From assembly GCF_900604535.1 (NCBI RefSeq), contig NZ_UWOT01000003.1, forward strand, positions 227,405 through 291,404: 64,000 nt of DNA. The letters run 5' to 3'. A program made the position numbers and the translations under genes. Of the stretch, positions 18,634 to 28,331 are shown in pieces. The notes beneath the pieces are model-generated. The model was not told the origin of the DNA. It saw only the letters and a program-made list of their open reading frames with translations, and made no database searches. Source of the stretch: Romboutsia_E sp900604535 (lineage in GTDB: Bacteria > Bacillota > Clostridia > Peptostreptococcales > Peptostreptococcaceae). How positions within the stretch are numbered: position 1 is the stretch's first letter; each line of letters starts with the position of its first letter.

Positions 18634-19803
18634 ATGTCAATTTCAATAGAATATTTATATAAAGATATTAAAAAACATGACGTGAAGTTAATAGCAGGGG
18701 AAAGGGGCCTAAATAATAAGGTAAGATGGACACATATAGTCGAAAGTGAGGAAATAGCAAGTTTTCTTCAGGGAGAAGAGATTGTATTTACGACAGGAGT
18801 AAGTATAAATAATGATACAACATTATTAAATATAATAAAAATAACAAAAAATCAAAATGCTAGTGGAATAGTTGTAAATACAGGTAAATATATTAAGGAA
18901 ATAAGTAAAGAAGTTATTGATTATTGTAATGAAAATAACTATCCTTTATTTGTTATGCCTTGGAATATAAGAATTCCTGACGTTATGAGGGATTTGACTA
19001 TAACAATACTAGAATCAGAAAGGACTTATGCAGAAATTTCAAATGCAATTAAAGATGCTATATTTCTACCAACTCATGAGGAGTTATATATACAAACTTT
19101 AGAAAAAGTTGGATTTAAATGTGACTGGGATTATATTGTATCAATAATAGAGTTAGAAGCTAATGATGATACTATAAAGAATATTCCCAATCATGCAGAA
19201 AGAGTAAAGTCATATATAGAAGATAAATTAAGCTATATAAAAAATAACTATTTTACTGTTAATGTTGGGAAATCTGTAATTATAGTATTTTACAATAAGA
19301 CTGATTTAGAAGTAGATAAGATATTAAAAAAACTGTATGTATTGATGGATAAAGATTATAAAATGTTAAAGTTTTATGTTGGAATAGGAAAGCATACGAA
19401 TAATTTAAAAAATTTATATAGAGGATATGAAGAAGCTAAGAATGTAGCTAAAATAAATAGGTTAATTAGAAATAATAATGTACATATACGATATAGTGAA
19501 GTTGCAATTTATAGACTTTTATTAGGTATGGATAATAAAGACATAATAAAAGAATTTCATGATGAAACGATAGGAGATTTAGAAGTATATGATAAAGTCA
19601 ATAATACTGACTATGTAGAATTGTTAATAAGTTATTTTGAAAATAATTGTAAGATAAATGAAACAGCTAAAAGCTTATATTTACATAGAAATACTGTAAA
19701 TTATAAAATAAATAAAATAGAAGAAATTTTAGATTTAAATTTAGATGATATAGGTGATAAAAGTAAAATATATTTATCTTTAATGATACGATACTTATTA
19801 TAG
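18634..19803 (+). CDS. PucR family transcriptional regulator
   Basis: A 389-residue regulator with the PucR architecture. The N-terminal PucR domain (about 1-125) contains KLIAGERGLNNKVRWTHIVE and EEIVFTTGVSI. A middle GGDEF-like/CdaR-type domain (about 170-300) follows. The C-terminal HTH_30 helix-turn-helix reads NETAKSLYLHRNTVNYKINKIEEIL. Relatives activate purine, amino-acid or sugar-acid catabolic genes in response to a bound metabolite. The only gene directly downstream on the same strand is an MFS transporter, its most likely target. The inducer cannot be read from sequence. Confidence 0.88.
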   Translation: MSISIEYLYKDIKKHDVKLIAGERGLNNKVRWTHIVESEEIASFLQGEEIVFTTGVSINNDTTLLNIIKITKNQNASGIVVNTGKYIKEISKEVIDYCNENNYPLFVMPWNIRIPDVMRDLTITILESERTYAEISNAIKDAIFLPTHEELYIQTLEKVGFKCDWDYIVSIIELEANDDTIKNIPNHAERVKSYIEDKLSYIKNNYFTVNVGKSVIIVFYNKTDLEVDKILKKLYVLMDKDYKMLKFYVGIGKHTNNLKNLYRGYEEAKNVAKINRLIRNNNVHIRYSEVAIYRLLLGMDNKDIIKEFHDETIGDLEVYDKVNNTDYVELLISYFENNCKINETAKSLYLHRNTVNYKINKIEEILDLNLDDIGDKSKIYLSLMIRYLL

Positions 19804-19947
19804 TTATAAAATATTAAACTTATATTAAATTGAAAAAAAATTACAATTGTTTAAGTGCATAAACTTTACTGTGTAAAGTAACATTGAAGACAATCTTAAA
19901 TAGTGGCATTATAAATGATGTTAAAAAAATATACAAGGAGGTTCTTC

Positions 19948-21222
19948 ATGAGCAGTCAAGCACTTATAAATAATAAAAATATAAGTAATAAAAAGAAATT
20001 TTTCATGGTATTCATATGTATGTTTATGCAAGCTATTCCATTTGGTATAGCACAAAATATTCAACCATTATTTATACCTTATGTAATTAAGCAATTTGGA
20101 TTCTCTTTAGCTGGGTTTTCACTTATATTTACTTTTGGAGCTATAGCTTCAGCAGCATTTTCTCCATTTTTAGGGAAACTATTTGGAAAAGTAAATATAA
20201 AAATTCTATTTTTAGTAGGATCGACATTATCAGCAGTTGGATTTATAGGATTTGGTTTTTCTAATAATCTAGCTCAATTTTATGCATTCTCAGCTATACA
20301 ACAAGTTGGATGTGTATTATTCTCAGGTCTTGGGGTTCCATATGTAATAAATAATTGGTTCCCTAAAGAAGGTAGAGGTAAAGCTTTAGGGATAGCATTT
20401 TCTGGTGGATCTATAGGTAATGTATTTTTACAACAAATAACTTCTCAAATGTTATCATCAAAAGGGGCAACTTATAGTTATATCTTCTTTGGTATAGTAG
20501 CATTAGCATGTAGTTTACCAATAGTACTTTTATTTATAAGATTACCTAAAGTAGGTGAGGTAGAAGTTGTAGATAATAATGTTATAGAAGAAAATGAAAC
20601 TAAAGGGTTTGAAGGTCTTGGAGCTAAAGCAGCTAGACAAAATAAATATTTCTGGTTATTCTCTGTTGGATATGCAATAATAGCAATTTCTATATCAGCA
20701 TTAAGTACACAATATGCAACATATTTTACAGGAGAATTAGGATTAAGTGCAACACTGGTTGGTACTTTAGGTTCAGTATTTGCTTTATTCTGTTTAATAG
20801 GAAATGTTGTAGGTGGAGCTTTATTTGATAAAATAGGTACATTAAAAACAATGACCATATCTATGATACTTGAATCTGTTGCTGTAATTGCATTATTAGT
20901 TTCAGCCAAAATACATGGGTTAGCATTTTTCTTTTCAATAGCATATGGACTTAATGTTTATTCATACATGTCTGCTCCAGCATTTATGGCCACAGATGTA
21001 TTTGGTAAAAAAGAGTCTAGTGTAATTCTAGGAACTATAAGTTTATTATTTGCACTTGGATTTGCATTTGGATCTACATTATTTGGTATGGTAGTTGATA
21101 ATTTTGGATTTAATACTGCATGGATATTAATGCTTGCATGTATATTTGTTGGATATGCTTTATTACTTACTTCAATAAAGAAAGTAAAAGATCAAAATGC
21201 ACAAATAGAAGCTAATATGTAA
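19948..21222 (+). CDS. MFS transporter (OFA/monocarboxylate-like)
   Basis: A 424-residue major-facilitator permease with about twelve hydrophobic helices and a hydrophilic central loop (about 215-240). The overall pattern resembles oxalate/formate antiporter-like (OFA) carriers: FIPYVIKQFGFSLAGFSLIF, a short basic GKLFGKVN loop between helices 2 and 3, and NNWFPKEGRGKALGIAFSGG. The frame is open from 19915, but ATG 19948 is chosen because AAGGAGG lies 7 bp upstream. The substrate is unknown; a small carboxylate is a guess from family. It lies about 140 bp after the PucR-type regulator and ends in a clear terminator. Confidence 0.85.
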   Translation: MSSQALINNKNISNKKKFFMVFICMFMQAIPFGIAQNIQPLFIPYVIKQFGFSLAGFSLIFTFGAIASAAFSPFLGKLFGKVNIKILFLVGSTLSAVGFIGFGFSNNLAQFYAFSAIQQVGCVLFSGLGVPYVINNWFPKEGRGKALGIAFSGGSIGNVFLQQITSQMLSSKGATYSYIFFGIVALACSLPIVLLFIRLPKVGEVEVVDNNVIEENETKGFEGLGAKAARQNKYFWLFSVGYAIIAISISALSTQYATYFTGELGLSATLVGTLGSVFALFCLIGNVVGGALFDKIGTLKTMTISMILESVAVIALLVSAKIHGLAFFFSIAYGLNVYSYMSAPAFMATDVFGKKESSVILGTISLLFALGFAFGSTLFGMVVDNFGFNTAWILMLACIFVGYALLLTSIKKVKDQNAQIEANM

Positions 21223-21246
21223 TTATATAAATATTAAATAGTATAT

Positions 21247-21284
21247 AAAAAACTGTCTCATATTTTATTTGAGGCAGTTTTTTT
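21247..21284 (+). terminator. Intrinsic terminator after MFS transporter
   Basis: AAAAAACTGTCTCA / TGAGGCAGTTTTTT (14 bp, one wobble), followed by further Ts. Confidence 0.88.
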
Positions 21285-21436
21285 ATATATTATTTAGTAT
21301 TTTTAATATATCATTCTATTAAATTAAATAGTATAGCTATTGTAAATTTTATATAGTTTATGAATCAGTATACATATAAGCCTTATATATACAGTATATA
21401 GATGAATTTAAGGAAGTTTTAGGAATATAAAAATTA

Positions 21437-21493
21437 TTGACAATATTAGGATAACGTTTTACAATTTAGATGAATGATAAGTAAAACGGTTTA
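21437..21493 (+). promoter_or_regulatory. Promoter and LacI-type operators of hyaluronate lyase gene
   Basis: TTGACA (21437-21442), 17 bp, TACAAT (21460-21465). An operator half-type sequence TAACGTTTTAC (21452-21462) overlaps the -10. Its approximate inverse GTAAAACGGTTTA lies downstream at 21481-21493. The central CG is typical of LacI-family sites. The stretch around -35 to -10 is repeated almost base for base upstream of kduI. The rest of 21285-21626 shows no gene. Confidence 0.75.
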
Positions 21494-21626
21494 ATAGTTA
21501 AAATAAAACCTACTTAAATGGTATTTTATATTATATATCAGTGTTTATAAAATTAATTATTAAGCTGTAAAATTATAAAAATTCTATATTCAATGAAAGT
21601 ATTTTGAAAAAGAGGGGGACATACGA

Positions 21627-24600
21627 ATGAATAAAAAAAGGTCAGATAGGGGATTATATAAAAGTTTAGCTACTATATTAGTAGCAAATAGCTTTACAGT
21701 ATTATCACCAGTCATATCGCATGCAAATCAATTAATAGCAAATAAAGTAGTAAGTCTAGAGAATACTTCAGTTATAAGTAAAGACTATGCATCAATACTA
21801 AATAACAATTTAATAGATTTTAATGGAAGTTTTGAGGATAAAATAGGAACAGGAAATGATATATCACTATGGAAAGATAAGGTTAAACCTAAATATTGGG
21901 AGGTTTCATCATATGGCAATGGTAATGCACCAAAGGGTGAAATTGTAAATGATGTTAAAGATGGTAAAAATGCAGTTAAATTGGTACTAAATAATTCGAT
22001 TGGTTTTTTTAAAACTGTAACTGGTTCATCTCCTAAGATAGAAAGTGGGAGAGATTATAAATTAAGTACATGGATAAAAACAGAAAACTTAGTATCTGAA
22101 AGTAATATGGCACCTATTTTAATAAAAGTAGAACAATTAGATAGTAAAAATAACGTACTAGAACGTAATAATATAGACACAATAAGTGATGCAAATGAGT
22201 GGACTAACTTAAGTGGAACTATTACAGCTAATGAAAAGGCAGAAAGATTAAGAATTGTAGTTCAAATTGATGAAGGATTAAAAAATGTTGTATCTGGAAA
22301 TGTATATTTAGATGATTTTACCTTAGAAGAACTAGAAAAAGAGCCTACTAGTATAAGTTTAAATGAAAGTAGTATAGAAATAACTCCAGGAAATAGTAAA
22401 AAATTAGATTATACTATAGAGCCACTACAAGCAAATAAACAAAATGTTGTGTGGACAAGTAGCGATCAAAGTGTTGCAAAGGTAGATGAAAATGGACTGA
22501 TAAAGGCTAATAAAGCAGGAAGTGCAAAAATAACAGCTACAATAGAAAAATATCCACAATTTAAAGCAGAATGTAAAATAGAAGTTAAAGGAACTATTGA
22601 AATAGAAAAAATAGAGTTTGAAAGTGATAAAATAGAAATAGAAAATAATAAACATTATGTAGTTAAAGCAAAAACATATCCACAATATTCAAATGAAGAA
22701 TATTCATTGGTAGTAGAAAATGAGAATATAGCTACTATAGAAAATGGTATAGTTAGGGGCATAGGTATAGGTACTACAACGGTTAAAGCTATAAATTCAT
22801 CAGGAGGAGAATTAGGATCATTTGAATTAAATGTAAAAGAAAATGAAGAAGATAAATATGATGTAGTTTTAAATAAAATATATGATTCACATATACCAAA
22901 TGATTTAATATCTCCAGAAAATAATAAAGTAGACCAAGATGTTATTAATGATATAGTTGATGCTGCTAAAGCATATTGGAATAAAATGTATAAAGATACG
23001 TCTAAAAAATATATATGGGATGATTTAAGTGGAAATACTTCAAATGCATCTACAAACTCAAATCATATTACAAAAAGTTTTGAAAGATTGAGAGAAATGT
23101 CAAAAGCATATTTACTAGAAGGATCCGAATTAAAAGGAAATAGTGATTTACTAAAAGATATAGTGTATGGCTTAGATTGGTTAATAGAAAATAAATATAA
23201 TGCAAGCGGAGATAAAGTTCCATTTGGAAATTGGTGGGATTGGCAAATCGGTGCACCACAAAAACTTACAGATACATTAATAATATTAAAAGATTATCTT
23301 ACAGAAGAACAATTTAAAAATTATGCTGAAAAGATATCTTATTATGCTCCTAATGCAAGGGATATGAATAGTCCCACACCTACAATAAGCTCAGGAGCAA
23401 ATAGAGTAGATATGTGTCAAGTAGTATTATATACAGGATTACTAATTAAGAATGATAATAAGGTAAAAGAATCTAGTAATGATTTATTACCAGAACTTAA
23501 ATATGTAACTAATTCTAAAACAAATGGTATATATAAAGATGGGTCATTAATACAACATGATGCTATACCATACACAGGAACTTATGGAGCGATTTTCTTA
23601 GAAGGGGTAGGTAAGTTAAATTACTTATTAGATAAAACTGAGTGGTCTATTCCACAGGAAAATGTTAATATGCTTTATGATGTAATAAAAGACTCTTTTG
23701 AACCGTTAATGTATAAAGGGGTAATAATGGATATGGTTAATGGTAGATCAATCTCTAGATCAAATTGGCAGGATATACAAAATGGAGATAAAGTTGTAAA
23801 AAGTATAGTGAAGTATTTTATACCATCCGCAACAAGTAAGGAGTCAAGTAGATTAAAGGGTGTAGTAAAATATTGGGTTGAGTCTAATAAAGATACAAAT
23901 ATAGTAAATAATACTAAGGATTTAGAATATAGAGCAATGCTTATAGATATTTTAAATGATGATAGCGTAGAATCTAGCGGGCCATTACAAGGACATTATA
24001 ATTTTGCAATGATGGATAGAGTTGTACATAGAAATTCAGAGTATTCCTTTGGAATAAGTGCATATTCAGACAGAACATATATGTATGAAGCCATGAATCA
24101 AGAAAATCTAAAGGGATATCATACATCGGATGGTATGACTTATTTATATAATGGTGATACAACACAGTATTCTAGGGGATTTTGGGCTACAGTAAATTCA
24201 AATCGATTACCGGGTACAACTGTAGATACGCTTAAACTTTATGATGGAGCAAATGGTAGCAAAGTAAGTAGTAACCAGAGTTGGGTAGGTGGAAGTGTTA
24301 TTGAAGGTAAGTATGGAGTATCTGGTATGTATTTAGATAAGAATACTGAAAAAGAAAAAAATGAAGCTTATAAAATGGATTTAACAGCTAAAAAATCTTG
24401 GTTTATGTTTGATGATGAGATTGTTGCATTAGGCTCAGATATAGATAGTACAAAAGATAGAACTATTGAAACTATAATTGAGAACAGAGTATTATCAAAT
24501 GAAGGAACAGAAACATTTACAGTAGATGGAGATATATCAATAAAAGAACTAGGGAATTTAGAGAAAAAAGAAGGTGCAAGTTGGGCACATATAAAAGGAG

Positions 24601-25445
24601 AAAAAGAAAACACTGATATAGGATATTACTTCCCTAACAAAGCTAACATAAATATATTAAGAGAAAATCGAACTGGAAATTGGAAAGATATAAATGGGAC
24701 TGAATCTGATAAAATAGTCAAAAATAATTATTTAACTATGTGGATTAATCATGGTGTAAATCCAAATAATGAAAAGTATTCTTATGTTTTATTACCAAAT
24801 AAATCATTAGATGAAGTAAAAGAATATAATGAAAAGCCAAATATAGAGATATTATCTAATACTGAAAGTGTCCATGCAGTAAAAGAGAAAGAATTAAATA
24901 TTACAGCAGCTAATTTCTGGGATGATAATCAAAGTGTAGATTTTATATACTCAGATAAACAGTCATCAGTTATAGTAAGAGAAGATAGCGGTGTGATTAA
25001 GATTGGAGTATCAGATCCTACTATGAAAAATGAAGGAAAAATAAGAATTGAACTGCATAAAAAAGTAGGAGATTTAATAAGCAAAGATGATAGGATAGAA
25101 GTAATAGATTTATCAGATAAGCTTATATTAGAAGTTAATGTTAATGGTGCAAATGGATCTACAATAAATGCAGAATTTAGCATAAAAGAAACTAATTCAT
25201 TAAATGCGCCTGAAAATGTACGTATTACAAAGAAATCTTCAAAAAGTGTGAGTTTAGCTTGGGATAATCCTAATGATAAAAAAGATGCAAAATATTATGA
25301 AGTTTACTTAGATGGGGAATTAGTTGACAAAGTAAAGAATGAAAAAATAAAGTTAAAAATATCAAATCAAAAGCATATATTTAATGTACGAGCTGTAGAT
25401 AAGTATGGGAATAAATCTGATATAAGCGAAGATGTAGAATTATAA
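21627..25445 (+). CDS. Secreted polysaccharide lyase family 8 (hyaluronate lyase)
   Basis: A 1272-residue secreted PL8 lyase that cleaves hyaluronan (and possibly chondroitin) by beta-elimination to unsaturated disaccharides. A signal peptide (about 1-33, ending SHA) is followed by a carbohydrate-binding-like domain (about 65-235), two BIG2-like Ig domains (about 238-410), and the alpha/alpha-toroid catalytic domain. The aromatic patch is NWWDW (W536/W537). The catalytic triad by family alignment is N592 (GANRVDMC), H644 and Y653 (QHDAIPYTGTYG). RSISR follows. PL8 beta-sandwich domains and a C-terminal FN3 domain (about 1190-1272) complete it. No sortase signal is seen. RBS AGAGGGGG. It is controlled by the LacI-type operators upstream. 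Confidence 0.93.
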   Translation: MNKKRSDRGLYKSLATILVANSFTVLSPVISHANQLIANKVVSLENTSVISKDYASILNNNLIDFNGSFEDKIGTGNDISLWKDKVKPKYWEVSSYGNGNAPKGEIVNDVKDGKNAVKLVLNNSIGFFKTVTGSSPKIESGRDYKLSTWIKTENLVSESNMAPILIKVEQLDSKNNVLERNNIDTISDANEWTNLSGTITANEKAERLRIVVQIDEGLKNVVSGNVYLDDFTLEELEKEPTSISLNESSIEITPGNSKKLDYTIEPLQANKQNVVWTSSDQSVAKVDENGLIKANKAGSAKITATIEKYPQFKAECKIEVKGTIEIEKIEFESDKIEIENNKHYVVKAKTYPQYSNEEYSLVVENENIATIENGIVRGIGIGTTTVKAINSSGGELGSFELNVKENEEDKYDVVLNKIYDSHIPNDLISPENNKVDQDVINDIVDAAKAYWNKMYKDTSKKYIWDDLSGNTSNASTNSNHITKSFERLREMSKAYLLEGSELKGNSDLLKDIVYGLDWLIENKYNASGDKVPFGNWWDWQIGAPQKLTDTLIILKDYLTEEQFKNYAEKISYYAPNARDMNSPTPTISSGANRVDMCQVVLYTGLLIKNDNKVKESSNDLLPELKYVTNSKTNGIYKDGSLIQHDAIPYTGTYGAIFLEGVGKLNYLLDKTEWSIPQENVNMLYDVIKDSFEPLMYKGVIMDMVNGRSISRSNWQDIQNGDKVVKSIVKYFIPSATSKESSRLKGVVKYWVESNKDTNIVNNTKDLEYRAMLIDILNDDSVESSGPLQGHYNFAMMDRVVHRNSEYSFGISAYSDRTYMYEAMNQENLKGYHTSDGMTYLYNGDTTQYSRGFWATVNSNRLPGTTVDTLKLYDGANGSKVSSNQSWVGGSVIEGKYGVSGMYLDKNTEKEKNEAYKMDLTAKKSWFMFDDEIVALGSDIDSTKDRTIETIIENRVLSNEGTETFTVDGDISIKELGNLEKKEGASWAHIKGEKENTDIGYYFPNKANINILRENRTGNWKDINGTESDKIVKNNYLTMWINHGVNPNNEKYSYVLLPNKSLDEVKEYNEKPNIEILSNTESVHAVKEKELNITAANFWDDNQSVDFIYSDKQSSVIVREDSGVIKIGVSDPTMKNEGKIRIELHKKVGDLISKDDRIEVIDLSDKLILEVNVNGANGSTINAEFSIKETNSLNAPENVRITKKSSKSVSLAWDNPNDKKDAKYYEVYLDGELVDKVKNEKIKLKISNQKHIFNVRAVDKYGNKSDISEDVEL

Positions 25446-25471
25446 TAAATATTAAAGTCATATTAATACTA

Positions 25472-25530
25472 AAAAATATCTTATAGAGTAGATTTTTGTT
25501 AAAATATTTGGACTATAGGGTATTTTTTTA
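25472..25530 (+). terminator. Possible terminator after hyaluronate lyase
   Basis: AAAAATATCTTATAG / CTATAGGGTATTTTT with a 26-nt loop and a T run. AT-rich and only moderately convincing. Confidence 0.5.
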
Positions 25531-25614
25531 CTTAAATAATAACAGGTAGAACATTGAAGTTACTCTAGATTTTAATTGATATTAAAATATATTATAAAAA
25601 TTGTTAAAAAATTA

Positions 25615-25686
25615 TTGACAATATTAGGATAACGTTTTACAATTAAATTAAACAAATAGGTAAAACGGTTTAGTAAAACGGTTTTA
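25615..25686 (+). promoter_or_regulatory. Promoter and triple LacI-type operator of the kduI operon
   Basis: TTGACA (25615-25620), 17 bp, TACAAT (25638-25643). Operator 1 is TAACGTTTTAC (25630-25640), operator 2 is GTAAAACGGTTTA (25660-25672), and operator 3 is GTAAAACGGTTTTA (25673-25686), abutting operator 2. The -35 to -10 block is identical to that of the hyaluronate lyase gene. Confidence 0.78.
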
Positions 25687-25717
25687 TAAATTAGAAATGT
25701 ATAATAAGGGGGAAATT

Positions 25718-26548
25718 ATGAATAATCGATATGCAAATCATCCAAATGATTCAAAAAAATATGATACAAACCAATTAAGAGAACATTACATGGTAGAAGA
25801 AATTTTTATTGATGATAAAATGGAGCTTACTTATAGCCATGTAGATAGAATAATATTTGGAGGAATAAAACCAGTTAGTGAAAGTTTAAAATTAGAAGCA
25901 GGCAAGTCTATGGGTGTTGACTACTTCTTAGAAAGAAGAGAAATGGGCGTTATAAATGTTGGAGGAGAAGGTATAGTTTTAATAGATGGGGAAGAATTTA
26001 AACTAAATAATAAAGATGGTTTATATATAGGAAAAGGAAACAAGGATATTATATTTAAATCATCAAATAAAGAAAATCCAGCGAAGTTTTATATAAATTC
26101 AGTACCTGCACATAAAGAATATAAAACAGTTAAAATAGAAATAGAAAAAGCAAATCCAGTTAAACTAGGGGATAATTCAACATTAAATAAAAGAACAATA
26201 TATCAATATGTACATCCAAATGTTTGCGAAAGTTGTCAATTATTAATGGGACTTACTATATTAGAACCAGGAAGTGCATGGAATACGATGCCATGTCATA
26301 CTCATGAAAGAAGAATGGAAGTTTATTTTTACTTCGATATGGAAGAGGATACAAGAGTAATCCACTTAATGGGAGAACCTACAGAGACAAGACACTTAAT
26401 AGTTAAAAATGAACAAGCTATAATTTCTCCAAGCTGGTCAATACATTCAGGAGTAGGAACAAGCAACTATACATTTATATGGGGAATGTGTGGGGAAAAT
26501 CAAACTTTTGATGATATGGACCATATATCTATGGATACATTAAGATAA
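25718..26548 (+). CDS. kduI: 5-dehydro-4-deoxy-D-glucuronate isomerase
   Basis: Isomerises 5-keto-4-deoxyuronate, the spontaneous product of unsaturated uronic acids, to 2,5-diketo-3-deoxygluconate. It has 276 residues, the normal KduI length. The cupin zinc site is visible as HTHERRME (HxHxxxxxE). Other family blocks are RYANHPNDSKKYDTNQLREH, the conserved RRE in FLERREMGVINVGGEG, and WSIHSGVGTSNYTFIWGM. The open frame begins at 25697, but ATG 25718 has AAGGGGG at good spacing. It is first of a long operon read with the GH88, PTS and KDG genes. Confidence 0.95.
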   Translation: MNNRYANHPNDSKKYDTNQLREHYMVEEIFIDDKMELTYSHVDRIIFGGIKPVSESLKLEAGKSMGVDYFLERREMGVINVGGEGIVLIDGEEFKLNNKDGLYIGKGNKDIIFKSSNKENPAKFYINSVPAHKEYKTVKIEIEKANPVKLGDNSTLNKRTIYQYVHPNVCESCQLLMGLTILEPGSAWNTMPCHTHERRMEVYFYFDMEEDTRVIHLMGEPTETRHLIVKNEQAIISPSWSIHSGVGTSNYTFIWGMCGENQTFDDMDHISMDTLR

Positions 26549-26566
26549 ATAAAATAGGGGGAAAAT

Positions 26567-27790
26567 ATGATAGTTGAGGCAAGTTTATGTAAATCAAAAG
26601 AAATAAAGAAAATTGAAGTTGAGAACATCAATAAGTCTTTAGAATTTTTAGAGAGTAAACTTCTGACTAAATCTGAAGTTAAAAAGGCAATAGAAGCTGC
26701 AATAAGTCAAATAGATGCTAATATGGAATATTTTAAAGAAAAATTTCCATCATCAGCTACTAAAGAAAATAAATATGAGATAATAGAAAATATAGAGTGG
26801 ACAGATGGTTTCTGGACAGGGCTTTTATGGCTAGCTTATGAATATACAAATGATAATAAATATAAAGAATTAGCTGAGAAAAATGTAGCATCATTTAAGA
26901 ACAGAGTAGAAAAAAACATTGAAATAGATCATCATGATTTAGGATTTCTTTATTCATTATCTTGTATAAGTGGATATAAGGTAACAGGTTCATTGGATGC
27001 GAAAGTAGCAGCAATAAAAGCAGCCGATAAATTGATATCTAGATATCAAGAGGTTGGTGGATTTATTCAAGCTTGGGGAGAATTAGGTCATAAAGACAAC
27101 TATAGATTTATAATTGACTGTTTGCTTAATATACCACTTTTATATTGGGCTAGTGAAACTACAGGAGATAATAAATATAGGAAAATCGCTAACACTCACT
27201 TTGTAACATCTTGTAACAATGTAATAAGAGACGATGCATCAGCATATCACACTTTCTATATGAATAATGAAAATGGAATGCCACTAAAAGGTGTGACTAG
27301 ACAAGGGTATAATGATGATTCATCATGGGCTAGAGGTCAAGCATGGGGAGTATATGGAATACCTTTAAATTATAAGTATACTAAGAATGAAAGTTGTTTT
27401 AATCTTTATAAGGGAATGACTAATTACTTCTTAAATAGATTGCCTGAAGATAATGTATGTTATTGGGATTTAATATTTAAGGATGGAGATGGTCATTCAA
27501 AAGACTCATCTGCAGCAGCTATAGCAGTTTGCGGAATGCATGAGATGAATAAGTATTTACCAGAGGTAGATGAAGATAAAGAGGTATACAAGTACGCAAT
27601 GCATAATATACTTAGATCTTTAATTAAAAATTATACAAGTGAAGAAGTTGCACGAGGTAAACCGATTTTATATCACGGTGTTTACTCTTGGCATTCAGGA
27701 AAAGGTGTAGATGAAGGAAATATATGGGGAGATTATTTCTACCTAGAAGCGTTAATAAGATTTTATAAAGATTGGGAACTATATTGGTAA
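26567..27790 (+). CDS. ugl: Unsaturated glucuronyl hydrolase (GH88)
   Basis: Hydrolyses the 4,5-unsaturated uronic acid from glycosaminoglycan disaccharides made by lyases, acting in the cytoplasm (no signal peptide). It has 407 residues in an alpha6/alpha6 barrel. Two acidic residues match the catalytic pair of GH88: D124 in DHHDLGFLYSL and D184 in FIIDCLLNIPLLYWA. WTDGFWTGLLW and SWARGQAWGVYG are further family signatures. RBS AGGGGG lies 7 bp upstream. Position between kduI and a mannose-family PTS matches streptococcal hyaluronan loci. Confidence 0.95.
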   Translation: MIVEASLCKSKEIKKIEVENINKSLEFLESKLLTKSEVKKAIEAAISQIDANMEYFKEKFPSSATKENKYEIIENIEWTDGFWTGLLWLAYEYTNDNKYKELAEKNVASFKNRVEKNIEIDHHDLGFLYSLSCISGYKVTGSLDAKVAAIKAADKLISRYQEVGGFIQAWGELGHKDNYRFIIDCLLNIPLLYWASETTGDNKYRKIANTHFVTSCNNVIRDDASAYHTFYMNNENGMPLKGVTRQGYNDDSSWARGQAWGVYGIPLNYKYTKNESCFNLYKGMTNYFLNRLPEDNVCYWDLIFKDGDGHSKDSSAAAIAVCGMHEMNKYLPEVDEDKEVYKYAMHNILRSLIKNYTSEEVARGKPILYHGVYSWHSGKGVDEGNIWGDYFYLEALIRFYKDWELYW

Positions 27791-27813
27791 ATTAGATTAA
27801 GGGGAGTGTAAAA

Positions 27814-28305
27814 ATGAGTAATGTAAATATTGAAATGATGAGAATTGATGAGAGATTAATACATGGTCAAGGGCAAATGTGGTTAAATGCTTTAGGAGTT
27901 AATACTGTAATAGTAGCTAATGATGAAGCAAGTAATGATCCAATACAACAAACATTAATGAAGACAGTTGTGCCAAAATCAATAGCTATGAGATTTTTCT
28001 CAATAGAAAAAACTTGTGAATTAATACATAAAGCATCACCTAAACAAAAAATATTCTTAGTAGTAAAGACACCAGAAGATGCATTAAAACTTATAGATGG
28101 TGGAGTTCCAGTAAATGAAATAAATATAGGAAATATACATAATGCACCAGGTAAAGAACCAGTTACACGCTCTATATTCTTAGGTGAAGATGATAAAGCT
28201 GCTTTAAGAGAATTATATAAAAAACATAATATGAAATTTAATACTAAAGCTACTCCTTCAGGAAATCATGGCGCACTTGAAGTTGATATAACTAAATATC
28301 TATAA
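27814..28305 (+). CDS. PTS mannose/sorbose family IIB component
   Basis: Phosphocarrier subunit that passes phosphate from IIA to the incoming sugar. It has 163 residues. The active-site histidine is H17 in MRIDERLIHGQGQMWL, the hallmark of the mannose-family IIB. It forms a four-part transporter with the IIC, IID and IIA genes that follow. Given the lyase, GH88 and Kdu enzymes around it, the substrate is probably an unsaturated hyaluronan or chondroitin disaccharide; this is inference from synteny. Confidence 0.92.
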   Translation: MSNVNIEMMRIDERLIHGQGQMWLNALGVNTVIVANDEASNDPIQQTLMKTVVPKSIAMRFFSIEKTCELIHKASPKQKIFLVVKTPEDALKLIDGGVPVNEINIGNIHNAPGKEPVTRSIFLGEDDKAALRELYKKHNMKFNTKATPSGNHGALEVDITKYL

Positions 28306-28331
28306 TTTAAAATTAAATAGGGGTGAAATAA

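Noticed and set aside
20478..20909. Minus-strand open frame inside the MFS gene
   Set aside because: Shadow of a membrane-protein gene; no RBS or family resemblance.
21452..21493. Reading the TAACGTTTTAC / GTAAAACGGTTT sites as CcpA cre elements
   Set aside because: The match to the cre consensus is poor outside the central CG. Their repetition only at the two GAG promoters fits the local LacI-type regulator better.
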